A DNA stretch of 44,789 nucleotides, taken from assembly GCA_964497825.1 (NCBI GenBank), contig CAZCFA010000015.1:1-44789 (forward strand), read 5' to 3'. Of this stretch, positions 1-6,888 are shown piece by piece. The notes beneath the pieces are model-generated. The model did no database searches. It saw only the letters and a list, made by a program, of their open reading frames with translations, and was not told the origin of the DNA. This DNA comes from RHKX01 sp964497825. Its GTDB lineage: Bacteria; Actinomycetota; Thermoleophilia; Solirubrobacterales; 70-9. The translations under genes and the position numbers were made by a program. Every line of letters starts with the position of its first letter. The first letter of the stretch is position 1.

Positions 1-257
1 ACGACGGCGGCCTGACGAGGCCGGGAGGGCGGCTGCCGAGGACGCAGGAGGCGAGCTGGCCGGTGGGCCATGAGCCGACGAGGACGACGGCGGCCTGACG
101 AGGCCGGGAGGGCGGCTGCCGAGGACGCAGGAGGCGAGCTGGCCGGTGGGCCATGAGCCGACGAGGACGACGGCGGCCTGACGAGGCCGGGAGGGCGGCT
201 GCCGAGGACGCAGGAGGCGAGGTGGCCGGTGGGCCATGAGCCGACGAGGACGACGGC
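1..257. repeat. 83-bp tandem repeat, three copies plus a partial fourth
   Basis: Three head-to-tail copies of an 83-bp unit lie at 1-83, 84-166 and 167-249. The first 8 nt of a fourth copy follow at 250-257 before the sequence diverges. Copies 1 and 2 are identical; copy 3 differs at least by C to G at 222. The unit length is not a multiple of 3, so a repeated reading frame would change in every copy, which argues against coding. The array sits just downstream of the response regulator stop and is cut by the window edge, so the copy number is unknown. Confidence 0.95.
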
Positions 258-275
258 AGGCGCCCTCCCGGCCCG

Positions 276-905
276 TCAGGGCTCGACGAGGCCGCGGCGG
301 ATGGCGTAGCGAACGAGCTCGACCCGGTCGCGCATGCCGAGCTTGCGCATCGCGTTCGAGCGGTGGTTCTCGGCCGTCTTCTCGGCCAGGCCGAGCAGCT
401 CGGCGATCTCCTTGTTGGTGTGCGCCTCGGCGACCAGCTTGACCACCTGCTCCTCGCGCGGGGTCAGCTCCTCGTGCTCGCCGTGGCCCTCGCCGAGCAC
501 GTCGCGGATCAGCGCCTGCTGCGCCTCCGGCGTCAGGAACGGCTCGCCGCGCTCGATCGCGTGGATCGCGTCGATCAGGTCGCTGTCGGCGGCGCGCTTG
601 AGCACGTAGCCCGAGGCGCCCGCCTTCAGCGCCTCGAACAGGTAGCGCTCCTCCTCGTGCATCGAGAGGATCAGGATCGAGACGTCGGGGGCCTCGCTGC
701 GGATCTCGCGCGTCGCCTCGAGCCCGCTGCGCTGCGGCATCTTCACGTCGAGGATCGCCAGGTCGGGGCGCAGCTCGAGCGCCATCTCGCGCGCCTCGGC
801 GCCGTCGCAGGCCTCGCCGACGACCTCGATCCCGTCCTCGCTCTCGAGCAGCTTGCGCAGCCCGGAGCGGACGATCCCGTGGTCGTCGGCGATCAGGACC
901 TTCAC
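276..905 (-). CDS. NarL/FixJ-family response regulator
   Basis: A 209-residue cytoplasmic response regulator, probably the DNA-binding partner of the kinase encoded just upstream. The receiver domain covers about residues 1-118, with acidic residues D7 and D8, phosphoacceptor D53 (in ILDVKMP) and a conserved lysine in GYVLKRA. A LuxR-type helix-turn-helix occupies about residues 145-205 (LTPREEQVVKLVAEAHTNKE onward, then AEKTAENHRSNAMRKLG). The length is normal for the family. Translation starts at GTG 905. The gene follows the kinase on the same strand after about 66 bp, so the two are probably cotranscribed. The regulated genes cannot be inferred from sequence; htpX, divergent from the kinase, is one candidate. 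Confidence 0.93.
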   Translation of the reverse strand: MKVLIADDHGIVRSGLRKLLESEDGIEVVGEACDGAEAREMALELRPDLAILDVKMPQRSGLEATREIRSEAPDVSILILSMHEEERYLFEALKAGASGYVLKRAADSDLIDAIHAIERGEPFLTPEAQQALIRDVLGEGHGEHEELTPREEQVVKLVAEAHTNKEIAELLGLAEKTAENHRSNAMRKLGMRDRVELVRYAIRRGLVEP

Positions 906-971
906 GGTCGACCCGCCTCGGGGCGCTGGGCTCGGTCGTCGAAACGCTGCATCGGGACCCCTATCGGCAGA

Positions 972-1928
972 TCAGGCGCGAAGCGTTACCCGCGTCCCGG
1001 CGGCGGGCGCCGACTCGATCTCGAGCGTGCCCCCGCAGAGCAGCGCCCGCTCGCGCATCCCGCCGATCCCGAGGCCGGGCTCGAGCGTCGCCGGGTCGAA
1101 CCCGGGGCCGTCGTCGGAGACGCGCAGCTCGATCGTCCGCTCGCCGCCGAGCAGCCGCACCCGGACGTGCCGGGGCGAGCCGTGCTGGACGCTGTTGCTG
1201 AGCGCCTCCTGGGCGACGCGGTAGGCGACGAGCTGGACCTCCTCGGGCACCGCGGCGAGATCGCCCTCGGACTCGAACGCGGCGCCGATCCCCGCCCGCT
1301 CGCCGATCTCGGCGACCAGCGATCGCAGCGCCGCCTCGAGCCCGATGTCGTCGAGCATCGTCGGCCGCAGCCGCCGCGCGATCGTCAGCAGCTCCTCCAT
1401 CGCCTGGGTCGCGACGGCGTTGGTCTCGGCCAGCTCCGCCTCGAGACCCGGCGGCGCCTGGCGCCGCAGCGCCCCGAGCCGCAGCAGCAGCCCGGTCAGC
1501 GCCTGGTTGACCTCGTCGTGGAGGTCGAGCGCGATTCGCGCCCGCTCGCGCTCCTGCGCGCCGAGCGCGTCCTTGGCCGCCTGCCGGCGCTCGGTCTCGA
1601 GCCGCTCGAGCATCTCGCGGAACGAGCGGGAGATCCGTTGCACCTCCTCGGGTCCGGCGGGCTCGGCGAGCTGGCGCGAGGGCGACGGCCGGGTCAGGTC
1701 GGCGTGCTCCATCTCCTCGACGAGGTCCTCGAGCGGCGCGAACCGGACCGACAGCAGGTAGACGTTGACGGCGACCGTCGCGGCGACCGCGAAGCCGAGC
1801 ACGAGCCCGGTCGCGGTGCCGCGAAAGACGCTCTCGGGGTTCGACGCGATCGAGGCGGCGACGACCGCCGCCGCGACCAGCAGCAGGTTGACGATCAGGA
1901 CCTGGGTGAGGAGGGTTCCGCGGCGCAT
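972..1928 (-). CDS. NarL-class membrane sensor histidine kinase
   Basis: A 318-residue sensor kinase. Two membrane segments lie at about residues 6-27 and 38-61, with almost no extracytoplasmic loop, so the signal may be sensed in the membrane. A HAMP-like stretch follows, then a HisKA_3 dimerisation helix with phosphoacceptor H137 (LDLHDEVNQAL). The C-terminal HATPase domain shows an N box (EALSNSVQHG), a G1 box (SDDGPGF) and a G2 segment (GLGIGGMRERA). The frame opens further upstream (to 2027), but ATG 1928 is preferred because it places the first membrane helix at the N-terminus and avoids overlap with the htpX leader. The gene is followed by its response regulator. Confidence 0.9.
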   Translation of the reverse strand: MRRGTLLTQVLIVNLLLVAAAVVAASIASNPESVFRGTATGLVLGFAVAATVAVNVYLLSVRFAPLEDLVEEMEHADLTRPSPSRQLAEPAGPEEVQRISRSFREMLERLETERRQAAKDALGAQERERARIALDLHDEVNQALTGLLLRLGALRRQAPPGLEAELAETNAVATQAMEELLTIARRLRPTMLDDIGLEAALRSLVAEIGERAGIGAAFESEGDLAAVPEEVQLVAYRVAQEALSNSVQHGSPRHVRVRLLGGERTIELRVSDDGPGFDPATLEPGLGIGGMRERALLCGGTLEIESAPAAGTRVTLRA

Positions 1929-1968
1929 ATCGTTCCCGGGGTCCGGATCGGCTGATCGCGGCCCGTCC

Positions 1969-1984
1969 CTTAGCGTCCTTAGCG
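1969..1984. promoter_or_regulatory. Tandem CTTAGCG direct repeat in the kinase/htpX intergenic region
   Basis: CTTAGCG occurs at 1969-1975 and again at 1978-1984, a 9-nt period, within the 122-bp region between the divergent kinase and htpX genes. A related CGCTTACCG follows immediately. It could be a site for the adjacent NarL-type regulator, but this is inference from position and repetition only. No convincing -35/-10 pair was found for either gene. Confidence 0.3.
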
Positions 1985-2050
1985 GTCGCTTACCGCCGTT
2001 TGGCACTATTCGACACCCGCTGTCCATCCCCTCAGGAGGGAATCCCGAAA

Positions 2051-2908
2051 ATGCAGACGACCCGCAGCTCCAACCTCGCGGCAGGCCTCAGGACCACGGC
2101 CCTGCTCGCCCTGCTGGCAGGGATCCTGGTCGCGATCGGCTTCGCGATCGGCGGCGCGAGCACGGCGCTCGTCTTCCTCTTCATCGCGCTCGCGATCAAC
2201 CTCGGCACCTACTGGTTCAGCGACCGGATCGCGCTGAAGATGAGCGGCGCGCAGCCGATGAGCGAGGAGCAGGCGCCGCAGATCTACGAGATGGTGCGCG
2301 AGCTGACCACCGCCGCGAAGATGCCGATGCCGCGCCTCTACGTGATCCCGCAGGCGCAGGCGAACGCGTTCGCGACCGGCCGCAACCCCGACCACGCCGC
2401 GGTCGCCGTCACCGCCGGCATCACCCAGCTCCTGTCGCCGACCGAGCTGCGCGGCGTCATCTCCCACGAGCTCGCCCACATTCGCAACCGCGACACGCTG
2501 ACGCAGGCGGTCGCCGCCGCGATCGGCGGCGCGATCACCTACCTCGGGTACATGCTGCTGTGGTTCGGCGGCGACGACGACAGCCCGGTCGGGCTGATCG
2601 CCTCACTGCTGCTCGTCCTGCTGGCGCCGATCGCGGCGTCGATCATCCAGCTCGCGATCTCGCGCCAGCGCGAGTTCTCCGCCGACGCCACCGGCGCCCA
2701 GATCAGCGGCGATCCCGAGAGCCTCGCCTCGGCGCTGCTGCGGCTCGAGCAGGGCGCCAAGGATTCGCCGATGCAGGTCAACCAGGCGACCGAGTGCCTC
2801 TACATCGTCAAGCCGTTCTCGGCCAAGGGGATGGCGGCGCTGTTCAGCACCCACCCGCCGATCGAGGAGCGGGTCAGGCGGCTGCGGCAGATGCGGCCGT
2901 CGCTGTAG
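2051..2908 (+). CDS. htpX: HtpX-family M48 membrane metalloprotease
   Basis: A 285-residue zinc protease of the inner membrane, a family that degrades misfolded membrane proteins. Two N-terminal membrane helices lie at about residues 13-33 and 36-55, and a second pair at about 155-172 and 181-203. The catalytic motif HELAH is at 139-143, and the third zinc ligand is probably E208 in QREFSAD. The length matches E. coli HtpX. ATG 2051 is chosen because CAGGAGGG lies 11 nt upstream; the frame opens earlier, at 2000. The gene is divergent from the two-component pair, so regulation by envelope stress through that pair is possible but unproven. Confidence 0.95.
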   Translation: MQTTRSSNLAAGLRTTALLALLAGILVAIGFAIGGASTALVFLFIALAINLGTYWFSDRIALKMSGAQPMSEEQAPQIYEMVRELTTAAKMPMPRLYVIPQAQANAFATGRNPDHAAVAVTAGITQLLSPTELRGVISHELAHIRNRDTLTQAVAAAIGGAITYLGYMLLWFGGDDDSPVGLIASLLLVLLAPIAASIIQLAISRQREFSADATGAQISGDPESLASALLRLEQGAKDSPMQVNQATECLYIVKPFSAKGMAALFSTHPPIEERVRRLRQMRPSL

Positions 2909-2917
2909 CGCCGGCGC

Positions 2918-3481
2918 TCAGGACCGCGCGCGGCGGGCGCGGTAGCGGCGGTTCTTGACCCGGTTGCCGCACTCCTCCATCCGGCACCAGGTGCCGCTGC
3001 GGTTCTTCGAGGAGTCGTAGAAGGCCCAGCGGCACTCGTCGCTGGCGCAGATCTTGAGCCGCTCGAGCTTGCCCTCGACCCGCGCCACGAGCATGATCCC
3101 GAGGATCTGGGCGACGAAGCCGTCGACCGAGCGGGCCGGGCCCAGATCGAGCGCGAGCTCGCCGGCAGCGGTGACCGCGAGCGGCGCCGGGTGGGCGGCG
3201 GCGAGCCCGGCGAGCCCGTCGCGGTCGCGGTCGGCGTCGGCCTCGAGCACGCCGCGGATCAGCCGGCGCAGCTCGCGGCGCCGCTCGAGGTCGGCGCCGC
3301 CGACCTCGACGCCGGGAGCGGCAAGGCCCGACTCGACGAGCCAGCGGCGGGCCGCCTCACGATCGCCGAGCCGCTCCTCGTCGTCCTCGAACGAGTAGGT
3401 GTTGGCAAGCGCCTGGACGGCGAGCAGCGGCTCGGGAGCGAACTTGTACTCGACTTGCCGTTGCAGCTCGGGGACGTTCAT
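2918..3481 (-). CDS. CGNR zinc-finger (ABATE-type) transcriptional regulator
   Basis: A 187-residue protein with an N-terminal ABATE-like region (about residues 1-135) and a C-terminal CGNR zinc finger. The finger shows C-x4-C (CASDEC) and C-x4-C (CRMEEC), the second running into the signature CGNR, followed by an arginine-rich tail. The family is regarded as putative DNA-binding regulators, although few members are characterised. The gene is convergent with htpX, 9 bp away, and divergent from the sulfur genes. Its upstream region holds a strong direct repeat (3514-3547) that is a candidate autoregulatory site. The start is ATG 3481. Its target genes are unknown. Confidence 0.88.
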   Translation of the reverse strand: MNVPELQRQVEYKFAPEPLLAVQALANTYSFEDDEERLGDREAARRWLVESGLAAPGVEVGGADLERRRELRRLIRGVLEADADRDRDGLAGLAAAHPAPLAVTAAGELALDLGPARSVDGFVAQILGIMLVARVEGKLERLKICASDECRWAFYDSSKNRSGTWCRMEECGNRVKNRRYRARRARS

Positions 3482-3507
3482 CGGCTCGGCACGAGCGTAC
3501 TCCGATA

Positions 3508-3564
3508 TGACCGGCTAAACAACTTGACAAGTCATGCTAACCACCTTAAGTTGATGGCTGGTCA
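3508..3564. promoter_or_regulatory. Direct- and inverted-repeat control region with -35-like TTGACA
   Basis: GCTAAACAACTT (3514-3525) and GCTAACCACCTT (3536-3547) form a 12-nt direct repeat spaced exactly 22 nt apart, about two helical turns. The same block contains outer inverted arms TGACC (3508-3512) and GGTCA (3560-3564), and inner arms CAACTT (3520-3525) and AAGTTG (3548-3553). TTGACA at 3524-3529 is a perfect -35 hexamer for rightward transcription; TTAAGT at 3546-3551 is a weak -10. On the opposite strand TTGTCA, 17 nt, TATCGG could serve the CGNR gene. Binding by a dimeric regulator is inference. Confidence 0.6.
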
Positions 3565-3588
3565 CATCATCCCGCCAAGGAGGAAGTC

Positions 3589-3687
3589 ATGCTCTGGGCA
3601 GCCCATCTCATCGCCCGCCAGGTAAGGGTCGATCAGCGTCCGCGCACCAGCCGTCCGCTGCCGTCCGACCGCCCCGACCTCGACTAG
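3589..3687 (+). CDS. Possible 32-residue small protein or leader peptide
   Basis: ATG at 3589 follows a strong ribosome binding site (AAGGAGG, ending 5 nt before the start) and opens a 32-codon frame ending in TAG at 3687. The peptide begins MLWAAHLIARQ and continues as a basic, proline-rich tail. It lies downstream of the direct-repeat promoter region and 29 bp before the MoeZ-like gene. The quality of the binding site is unusual in this window, which favours real translation. I do not recognise the peptide. It could be a small sulfur-locus protein or a regulatory leader; no run of cysteine codons is present, so classic cysteine attenuation is unlikely. Confidence 0.45.
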   Translation: MLWAAHLIARQVRVDQRPRTSRPLPSDRPDLD

Positions 3688-3700
3688 CTGCAAGCATCGC

Positions 3701-3719
3701 TATACTTTCTGAAGTAATG
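3701..3719 (+). promoter_or_regulatory. Putative operator/-10 element at the MoeZ-like gene, matching that of cysM
   Basis: This 19-nt element fits the consensus TAYACTTWYTGAAGTRATG. It has inverted arms ACTT (3704-3707) and AAGT (3712-3715) around 4 nt and ends in the start codon of the MoeZ-like gene. The first hexamer, TATACT, is a good -10, which would give a leaderless or nearly leaderless mRNA. The element at 16037-16055 matches at 15 of 19 positions in the same register to cysM. A protein bound here would block RNA polymerase. Confidence 0.65.
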
Positions 3720-4925
3720 GGATCACCGGACACGACCACGCATCGCGCCTCGGGCGCCGACCTGCTGAGCCGCGCCAAGGAGACGATCGAGGAGGTGCAG
3801 CCGGCCGCGGCCGGCGAGGAGGCCGCCCGCGACGATCATCCCGCCGTCCTCGTCGACGTCCGCGAGCAGCACGAGTTCGAGGAGCGCCACATCGAGGGCG
3901 CCGTGCACGTGCCTCGCGGCCACCTCGAGACCCGGATCGAGCAGCTCGTGCCCGATCGCTCCCAGCGCGTGATCCTCTACTGCGCCTCGGGCGTCCGCTC
4001 CGTCTTCGCCGCGAAGACGATGGCCGAGGACCTCGGCTACGAGGACGTCGCCTCGATGGCCGGCGGGATCACGCTGTGGCGCGATCGCGGCCTGCCGGTC
4101 GTGACCCCGCGGGCGCTCAGCCAGGACCAGAAGGAGCGCTACTCGCGCCACCTGCTCGTTCCCGAGATCGGGCTCGAGGGCCAGCTCAAGCTGCTTGACT
4201 CGAAGGTGCTGCTGCTCGGCGCCGGCGGGCTCGGCTCGCCGACCGCGCTCTACCTCGCCGCCGCCGGGGTCGGCACGCTCGGCCTGATCGACGACGACGT
4301 CGTCGACGCCTCGAACCTGCAGCGCCAGGTGATCCACAGCACCGCCAGCATCGGCATGGCCAAGACCGAGTCCGCCCGCAAGGCGATCGAGGCGCTGAAC
4401 CCCGACGTCGAGGTCGTCGAGCACCAGGCCCGGCTCGATGCAGCCAACGTGATCGAGCTGCTCGAGCCCTACGACGTGATCGTCGACGGCACCGACAACT
4501 TCCCGACCCGCTACCTGCTCAACGACGCCTCGGTGCGGCTCAACAAGCCGGTGGTCTCGGCGTCGATCCTCTCCTTCGACGGCCAGATCTCGACCTTCGT
4601 CCCGTTCGAGGGGCCCTGCTACCGCTGCCTCTATCCGACGCCGCCGCCGCCCGAGCTGGCGCCGAGCTGCGGCGCCGCCGGCGTGCTCGGCGTGCTGCCG
4701 GGGATCATGGGGATGCTGCAGTCGCTCGAGGTGTTCAAGCTGATCACCGGCGCCGGCACGCCGCTGGTCGGCCGGCTGCTGCTGTTCGAGGCGCTCGGCA
4801 CCGAGTTCACCGAGCTCAAGGTCAAGCGCGACCCCGATTGCCCGATCTGCGGGCCGAACGCGGCCAAGGTCGCCGACGAGGACCTCGGCAAGTTCCCCGA
4901 CTACGAGCTGTTCTGCCAGGGCTAG
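3717..4925 (+). CDS. moeZ: Rhodanese-ThiF/MoeB fusion (MoeZ-like), sulfur-carrier activating enzyme
   Basis: A 402-residue cytoplasmic enzyme expected to adenylate the C-terminal glycine of a ubiquitin-like carrier and convert it to a thiocarboxylate. The rhodanese domain is N-terminal (about residues 35-130), with catalytic C89 in YCASGVRS. The ThiF/MoeB domain follows (about 140-380): nucleotide loop GAGGLGS at 168-174, the NLQRQ motif around 200-204, DGTDN around 257-261, and zinc ligands C301/C304 and C375/C378. M. tuberculosis MoeZ has the reverse order, with the rhodanese C-terminal. The partner carrier is encoded 84 bp downstream. ATG 3717 overlaps the shared operator motif. MoeB-type roles in molybdopterin synthesis are possible too, but the neighbour has CysO features. 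Confidence 0.9.
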   Translation: MGSPDTTTHRASGADLLSRAKETIEEVQPAAAGEEAARDDHPAVLVDVREQHEFEERHIEGAVHVPRGHLETRIEQLVPDRSQRVILYCASGVRSVFAAKTMAEDLGYEDVASMAGGITLWRDRGLPVVTPRALSQDQKERYSRHLLVPEIGLEGQLKLLDSKVLLLGAGGLGSPTALYLAAAGVGTLGLIDDDVVDASNLQRQVIHSTASIGMAKTESARKAIEALNPDVEVVEHQARLDAANVIELLEPYDVIVDGTDNFPTRYLLNDASVRLNKPVVSASILSFDGQISTFVPFEGPCYRCLYPTPPPPELAPSCGAAGVLGVLPGIMGMLQSLEVFKLITGAGTPLVGRLLLFEALGTEFTELKVKRDPDCPICGPNAAKVADEDLGKFPDYELFCQG

Positions 4926-5009
4926 CGCCGGCGGCTCGATTCCCCGCGATGTCGAACCTGCGGATCCCGACCGTGGCGTCGGCCGGCGCCGCCGGTTAGA
5001 TTGCAGCCG

Positions 5010-5282
5010 ATGCCGAACGTCAAGATCCCACCCGTGCTCCGCGCCCAGACCGGCGGCCAGGCGGTCGTTGAGGCCGAGGGCGCTGATGTCGGCGCGATCC
5101 TGCGGGCGCTGACCGAGGCCCACCCGAGCCTGCAGGGCCAGCTCTTCGACGATGCCGGCGAGCTCAACCGCTACGTCAACGTCTACCTCAACGACGAGGA
5201 CGTGCGGCTGCTCGACGGCCTCGGCACCGCCGCCGGCGAGGGCGACACCGTCGTCATCCTCCCGGCGATGGCCGGTGGCTGA
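5010..5282 (+). CDS. cysO: CysO-type ubiquitin-like sulfur carrier protein
   Basis: A 90-residue ThiS/MoaD-fold protein ending in Gly-Gly (ILPAMAGG), the tail that is adenylated and thiocarboxylated. The end resembles the PAVAGG-type tail of M. tuberculosis CysO, and the length is typical of CysO/MoaD rather than of ThiS (about 65). It would carry sulfur to CysM, with the resulting CysO-cysteine adduct cut by Mec; both are encoded at 16053-17434. ATG 5010 is preferred over TTG 5001 because TAGATT (4997-5002) makes a -10 element 7 nt before it, consistent with a separate leaderless transcript in addition to read-through from the MoeZ-like gene. A MoaD role cannot be excluded by sequence alone. 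Confidence 0.85.
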   Translation: MPNVKIPPVLRAQTGGQAVVEAEGADVGAILRALTEAHPSLQGQLFDDAGELNRYVNVYLNDEDVRLLDGLGTAAGEGDTVVILPAMAGG

Positions 5283-5422
5283 CGCGCCCCGACCGGCGCC
5301 GCTCGGCGTCCTCGTCGGCTTGCGGCCCGCGTGGCCGCGGCGCCTCCTGCGTCCTTGATCCGCTTGGCCAGAGCGCGTCGGCGGCGGGCCCGCATCCCGG
5401 CCGACCTGCCGCGCGCGCCGGC
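5283..5422. other. Convergent intergenic region, no gene recognised
   Basis: These 140 bp separate the ends of cysO and the glycosidase-like lipoprotein gene. I see no credible small ORF, RNA gene or clear terminator hairpin, only dense GC-rich sequence. Confidence 0.5.
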
Positions 5423-6526
5423 TCAGCCCGGGTCGCCGCCGGTCAGGTCGGTGAAGGCGATCCAGGCGGGCTTGCTGTCGCGGTCGCCGTCAACGAGGCC
5501 CGCGCTCGCGCACCAGGCGCAGGCGACGCCGGTGTCGACGTCGCGCCAGGTGAACCAGATGACGCCGTCGAGCCGGAGCTGCTCGCGCCGGTCGAGCATC
5601 GTCCCCAGCGTCGAGGCGAGCAGCTCGCCCTGCTGCTCGGGCGTCTTGCCGAGGTCCTTGCCCGCGTCGGGGTTCGAGCCCCAGCCGACCTCGGTCACCC
5701 AGAGGTCGGCGCCGTCGCCGACCTCGTCGACCAGCGCCCGCGTCTTGTCGACCTGATCGATCACCGCCTCGGTGTCGGGGCCGTAGGGGTGGATGCCGAC
5801 GACGTCGATCGCGTCATCGATCCCGCGGTGCTCGTAGACCTCGCGCAGGAAGTCGATCGAGTTGATCGCGCCCTCCGACTGCGGCGTGATGAACATGCCC
5901 GCGGACATCACCTTCGCCTCCGGATCGACGCCCTTGATCACCCGCGACGAGCGCTTCAGCAGCTTCGCGTAGGCGTCGGGGTCGGGGGCCGGCGACCAGA
6001 ACACCGCCGAGTTCGGCTCGTTCCAGATCTCCCAGACGTGGGCCGGCCGCGGCTCCAGGTCGGCGTTGCTGATCTCGAGCGCCTTCCACAGGTTTCCGTC
6101 GGGGCCGTAGCGCGCGACGGCCGCCTTGAGGAAGTCGGCCCAGGCGTCGAACGCCTTCGGATCGTCGGTCGGCGGGATCGTGCTGCTGTCCTCGTAGGCG
6201 GCGGCCGTCCCGATCACGTAGGGGACCGGCTCGATCCCGTGCTGGGCGAGCCGCGTGAACTCGGTGTCGTAGGCGGACCAGTCGTAGATGCCCTTGACCT
6301 TCTCGACGGTCTGCCACGACAGCTGCAGGTGGTAGCTGCCGATCCCGCCGGCCGTCATCCGCGCCAGGTCGGCGTCGTTGGGCACCTCACTCGGGGCGAT
6401 GCCGAAGAAGGCCCCGTAGTCGCCGCCGATCCTCGCGCCGTCGTCGCCGGAGTCGCCGCAGGCGCCGAGGGCCGACCCGATCGCGAGGACGGCGACGGCG
6501 GTCGCGAGCAGCGGCAGCCGCTTCAA
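5423..6526 (-). CDS. Secreted glycosidase-like lipoprotein (clan GH-A fold)
   Basis: A 367-residue protein with a lipoprotein signal ending in ALGAC (C23), so it is probably anchored to the outer face of the membrane. The catalytic domain (about residues 37-360) looks like a GH-A (beta/alpha)8 glycosidase, related to GH39/cellulase-type sequences. E170 in WEIWNEPNS is the likely acid/base and E279 in VTEVGWGS the likely nucleophile. A CxWC pair near the C-terminus is shared with the paralogue at 12217-13314. Translation starts at TTG 6526, which overlaps the TGA of the upstream gene (6523-6525), so the two are coupled. Position beside polysaccharide genes suggests trimming or turnover of that polymer; the substrate is unknown. 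Confidence 0.82.
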   Translation of the reverse strand: MKRLPLLATAVAVLAIGSALGACGDSGDDGARIGGDYGAFFGIAPSEVPNDADLARMTAGGIGSYHLQLSWQTVEKVKGIYDWSAYDTEFTRLAQHGIEPVPYVIGTAAAYEDSSTIPPTDDPKAFDAWADFLKAAVARYGPDGNLWKALEISNADLEPRPAHVWEIWNEPNSAVFWSPAPDPDAYAKLLKRSSRVIKGVDPEAKVMSAGMFITPQSEGAINSIDFLREVYEHRGIDDAIDVVGIHPYGPDTEAVIDQVDKTRALVDEVGDGADLWVTEVGWGSNPDAGKDLGKTPEQQGELLASTLGTMLDRREQLRLDGVIWFTWRDVDTGVACAWCASAGLVDGDRDSKPAWIAFTDLTGGDPG

Positions 6527-6870
6527 GCGCCGCCCCGCCGCGACCGGCTCCGCGCCGCCAGCACGAGCCCGCCGCCCAGCAGCAGCGCCACGCCGAGGCC
6601 GGGCAGGATGATCGCGCTCGCCGCCGCCAGCGGGCTCTGCGCCTCGTTCTCGCCCAGCACCCCGCGCTGGACGGGGTCGGTCCGGGAGCTGCCGCCGGCC
6701 TCGCGCTGGACGTCCTCGGGGGCCGGGCTCTGGCCCCCGACCTGCCCGAGCGAGTACTCGTCGATCGCCGCCGTCGCGCCGGCGGCGGCCGGGATCAGCA
6801 GCAGCACGACGGCCGCCGCCGCAACTGCGGCGGCGCCACGGCGGCTCCTAGAATGCTGCGCGCGGGCCAT
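6523..6870 (-). CDS. Small secreted protein with C-terminal membrane anchor
   Basis: A 115-residue protein of unrecognised family. Residues 1-33 form a signal peptide (basic start, hydrophobic core AAVAAAAVVLLLIPAAAG, likely cleavage after AGA). A polar middle of about 45 residues follows, then a C-terminal hydrophobic helix (SAIILPGLGVALLLGGGLVL) and a basic tail (SRSRRGGA). This layout resembles LPxTG-type sorting signals, but no LPxTG was found, so simple membrane anchoring is more likely. The stop overlaps the TTG start of the glycosidase gene, indicating an operon. The start ATG 6870 overlaps or abuts the divergent polymerase gene. Confidence 0.72.
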   Translation of the reverse strand: MARAQHSRSRRGAAAVAAAAVVLLLIPAAAGATAAIDEYSLGQVGGQSPAPEDVQREAGGSSRTDPVQRGVLGENEAQSPLAAASAIILPGLGVALLLGGGLVLAARSRSRRGGA

Positions 6871-6888
6871 CGGCGTCGCCGAAGCGTA

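Noticed and set aside
1..257. CRISPR array
   Set aside because: The units are contiguous with no unique spacers and are 83 bp long, so it is a plain tandem repeat; no cas genes are present.
3589..3687. Cysteine-rich attenuator leader peptide
   Set aside because: The peptide contains no cysteine codon, so cysteine-dependent ribosome stalling is not supported.
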